The notes beneath the pieces are model-generated. The model had not been told where the DNA came from. It saw nothing but the letters and a program-made list of their open reading frames with translations, and ran no database searches. From assembly GCA_002491225.1 (NCBI GenBank), contig DKVN01000041.1, positions 9,803 through 40,073 on the forward strand: 30,271 nt of DNA. Direction: 5' to 3'. How positions within the stretch are numbered: position 1 is the first letter of the stretch; each line of letters begins with the position of its first letter. The DNA is from Faecalibacterium sp. UBA7177. Its GTDB lineage: Bacteria > Bacillota > Clostridia > Oscillospirales > Ruminococcaceae. The position numbers and the translations under genes were made by a program. Shown here piece by piece: positions 30,161-30,271 of the stretch.

Positions 30161-30210
30161 AAAAAAGCACCCCTGAGCGGCGGGCAAAACCGCGCTCAGG
30201 GGTGCTTTTT
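30161..30210. terminator. Intrinsic terminator after mscL, likely bidirectional
   Basis: GCACCCCTGAGCG (30167-30179) pairs perfectly with CGCTCAGGGGTGC (30193-30205). The stem is preceded by six A and followed by five T, so it can work on both strands. The remaining 60 bp to the window end hold only a weak promoter-like stretch. Confidence 0.92.
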
Positions 30211-30271
30211 GCTGTTTAGGGCTGTTTTGGGTTATTTGCAGGAAGTTCGGATAAGGTACAATAAGTTTCGC

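Noticed and set aside
30236..30262. Promoter at the window end (TTGCAG, TACAAT)
   Set aside because: The spacing is only 15 bp and no downstream gene is visible, so it cannot be supported.

Overview
The window looks like chromosomal DNA from a GC-rich, anaerobic gut member of the Clostridia, most like the Oscillospiraceae/Ruminococcaceae (Faecalibacterium, Gemmiger and Subdoligranulum relatives). This is an inference from very high GC content, AGGAGG-type ribosome binding sites, Firmicute-style gene sets (rpsF-ssb-rpsR, class-II galT, a VanG-type ligase, a SpoVB-like flippase) and a choloylglycine (bile salt) hydrolase. No tRNA, rRNA, CRISPR array, insertion sequence or phage gene was seen. 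Most of the window is ordinary, tightly packed core genome.

Layout. 1-6.8 kb: prfB (minus) diverges from a zinc-ribbon/DUF2628 membrane protein; then galU, galT, a small GIY-YIG-like gene and the rpsF-ssb-rpsR operon, which has a near-perfect sigma-A promoter and a structured leader and ends at a strong terminator. 6.9-12.5 kb: a compact van-like cluster, namely a VanR-like regulator, a VanS-like kinase, a VanG-type D-Ala-D-Ser ligase, a VanT-type racemase without its membrane half, and a membrane-anchored C39-like cysteine peptidase. No vanX, vanY or vanXY is present. 12.6-14.6 kb: a nitroreductase and an MFS transporter, overlapping by 4 bp. 14.6-19.8 kb (minus): response regulator, histidine kinase, ABC ATPase and a large FtsX-type permease. 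The permease is split by a one-base frameshift, and a PHO-box-like direct repeat precedes the ATPase gene. 19.9-22.8 kb: transaldolase (minus) diverges from a split transketolase (plus) across a 497-bp intergenic region with foldable leaders. 23-27.8 kb (minus): a lipoprotein, a SpoVB/MATE-like flippase, a HAD phosphatase, a bile salt hydrolase-type enzyme and a small membrane protein. 27.9-30.2 kb: purine nucleoside phosphorylase, an Mrp/NBP35 Fe-S carrier ATPase and MscL, closed by a terminator.

How the genes work together. galU and galT form the UDP-sugar part of the Leloir pathway. Transaldolase and the two transketolase subunits cover the non-oxidative pentose phosphate pathway, and the nucleoside phosphorylase can feed ribose-1-phosphate towards it. 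The van-like cluster could sense cell-wall stress, make D-serine and build D-Ala-D-Ser termini, but the enzyme that normally removes D-Ala-D-Ala is not here. The second two-component/ABC module is probably an envelope-stress or export system whose permease is broken in this sequence, or misread at one homopolymer.

The most interesting items are the reduced VanG-type cluster, the permease frameshift, the PHO-box-like site, a helically phased TATGCG repeat array, and the leaders of rpsF and of the transketolase pair.
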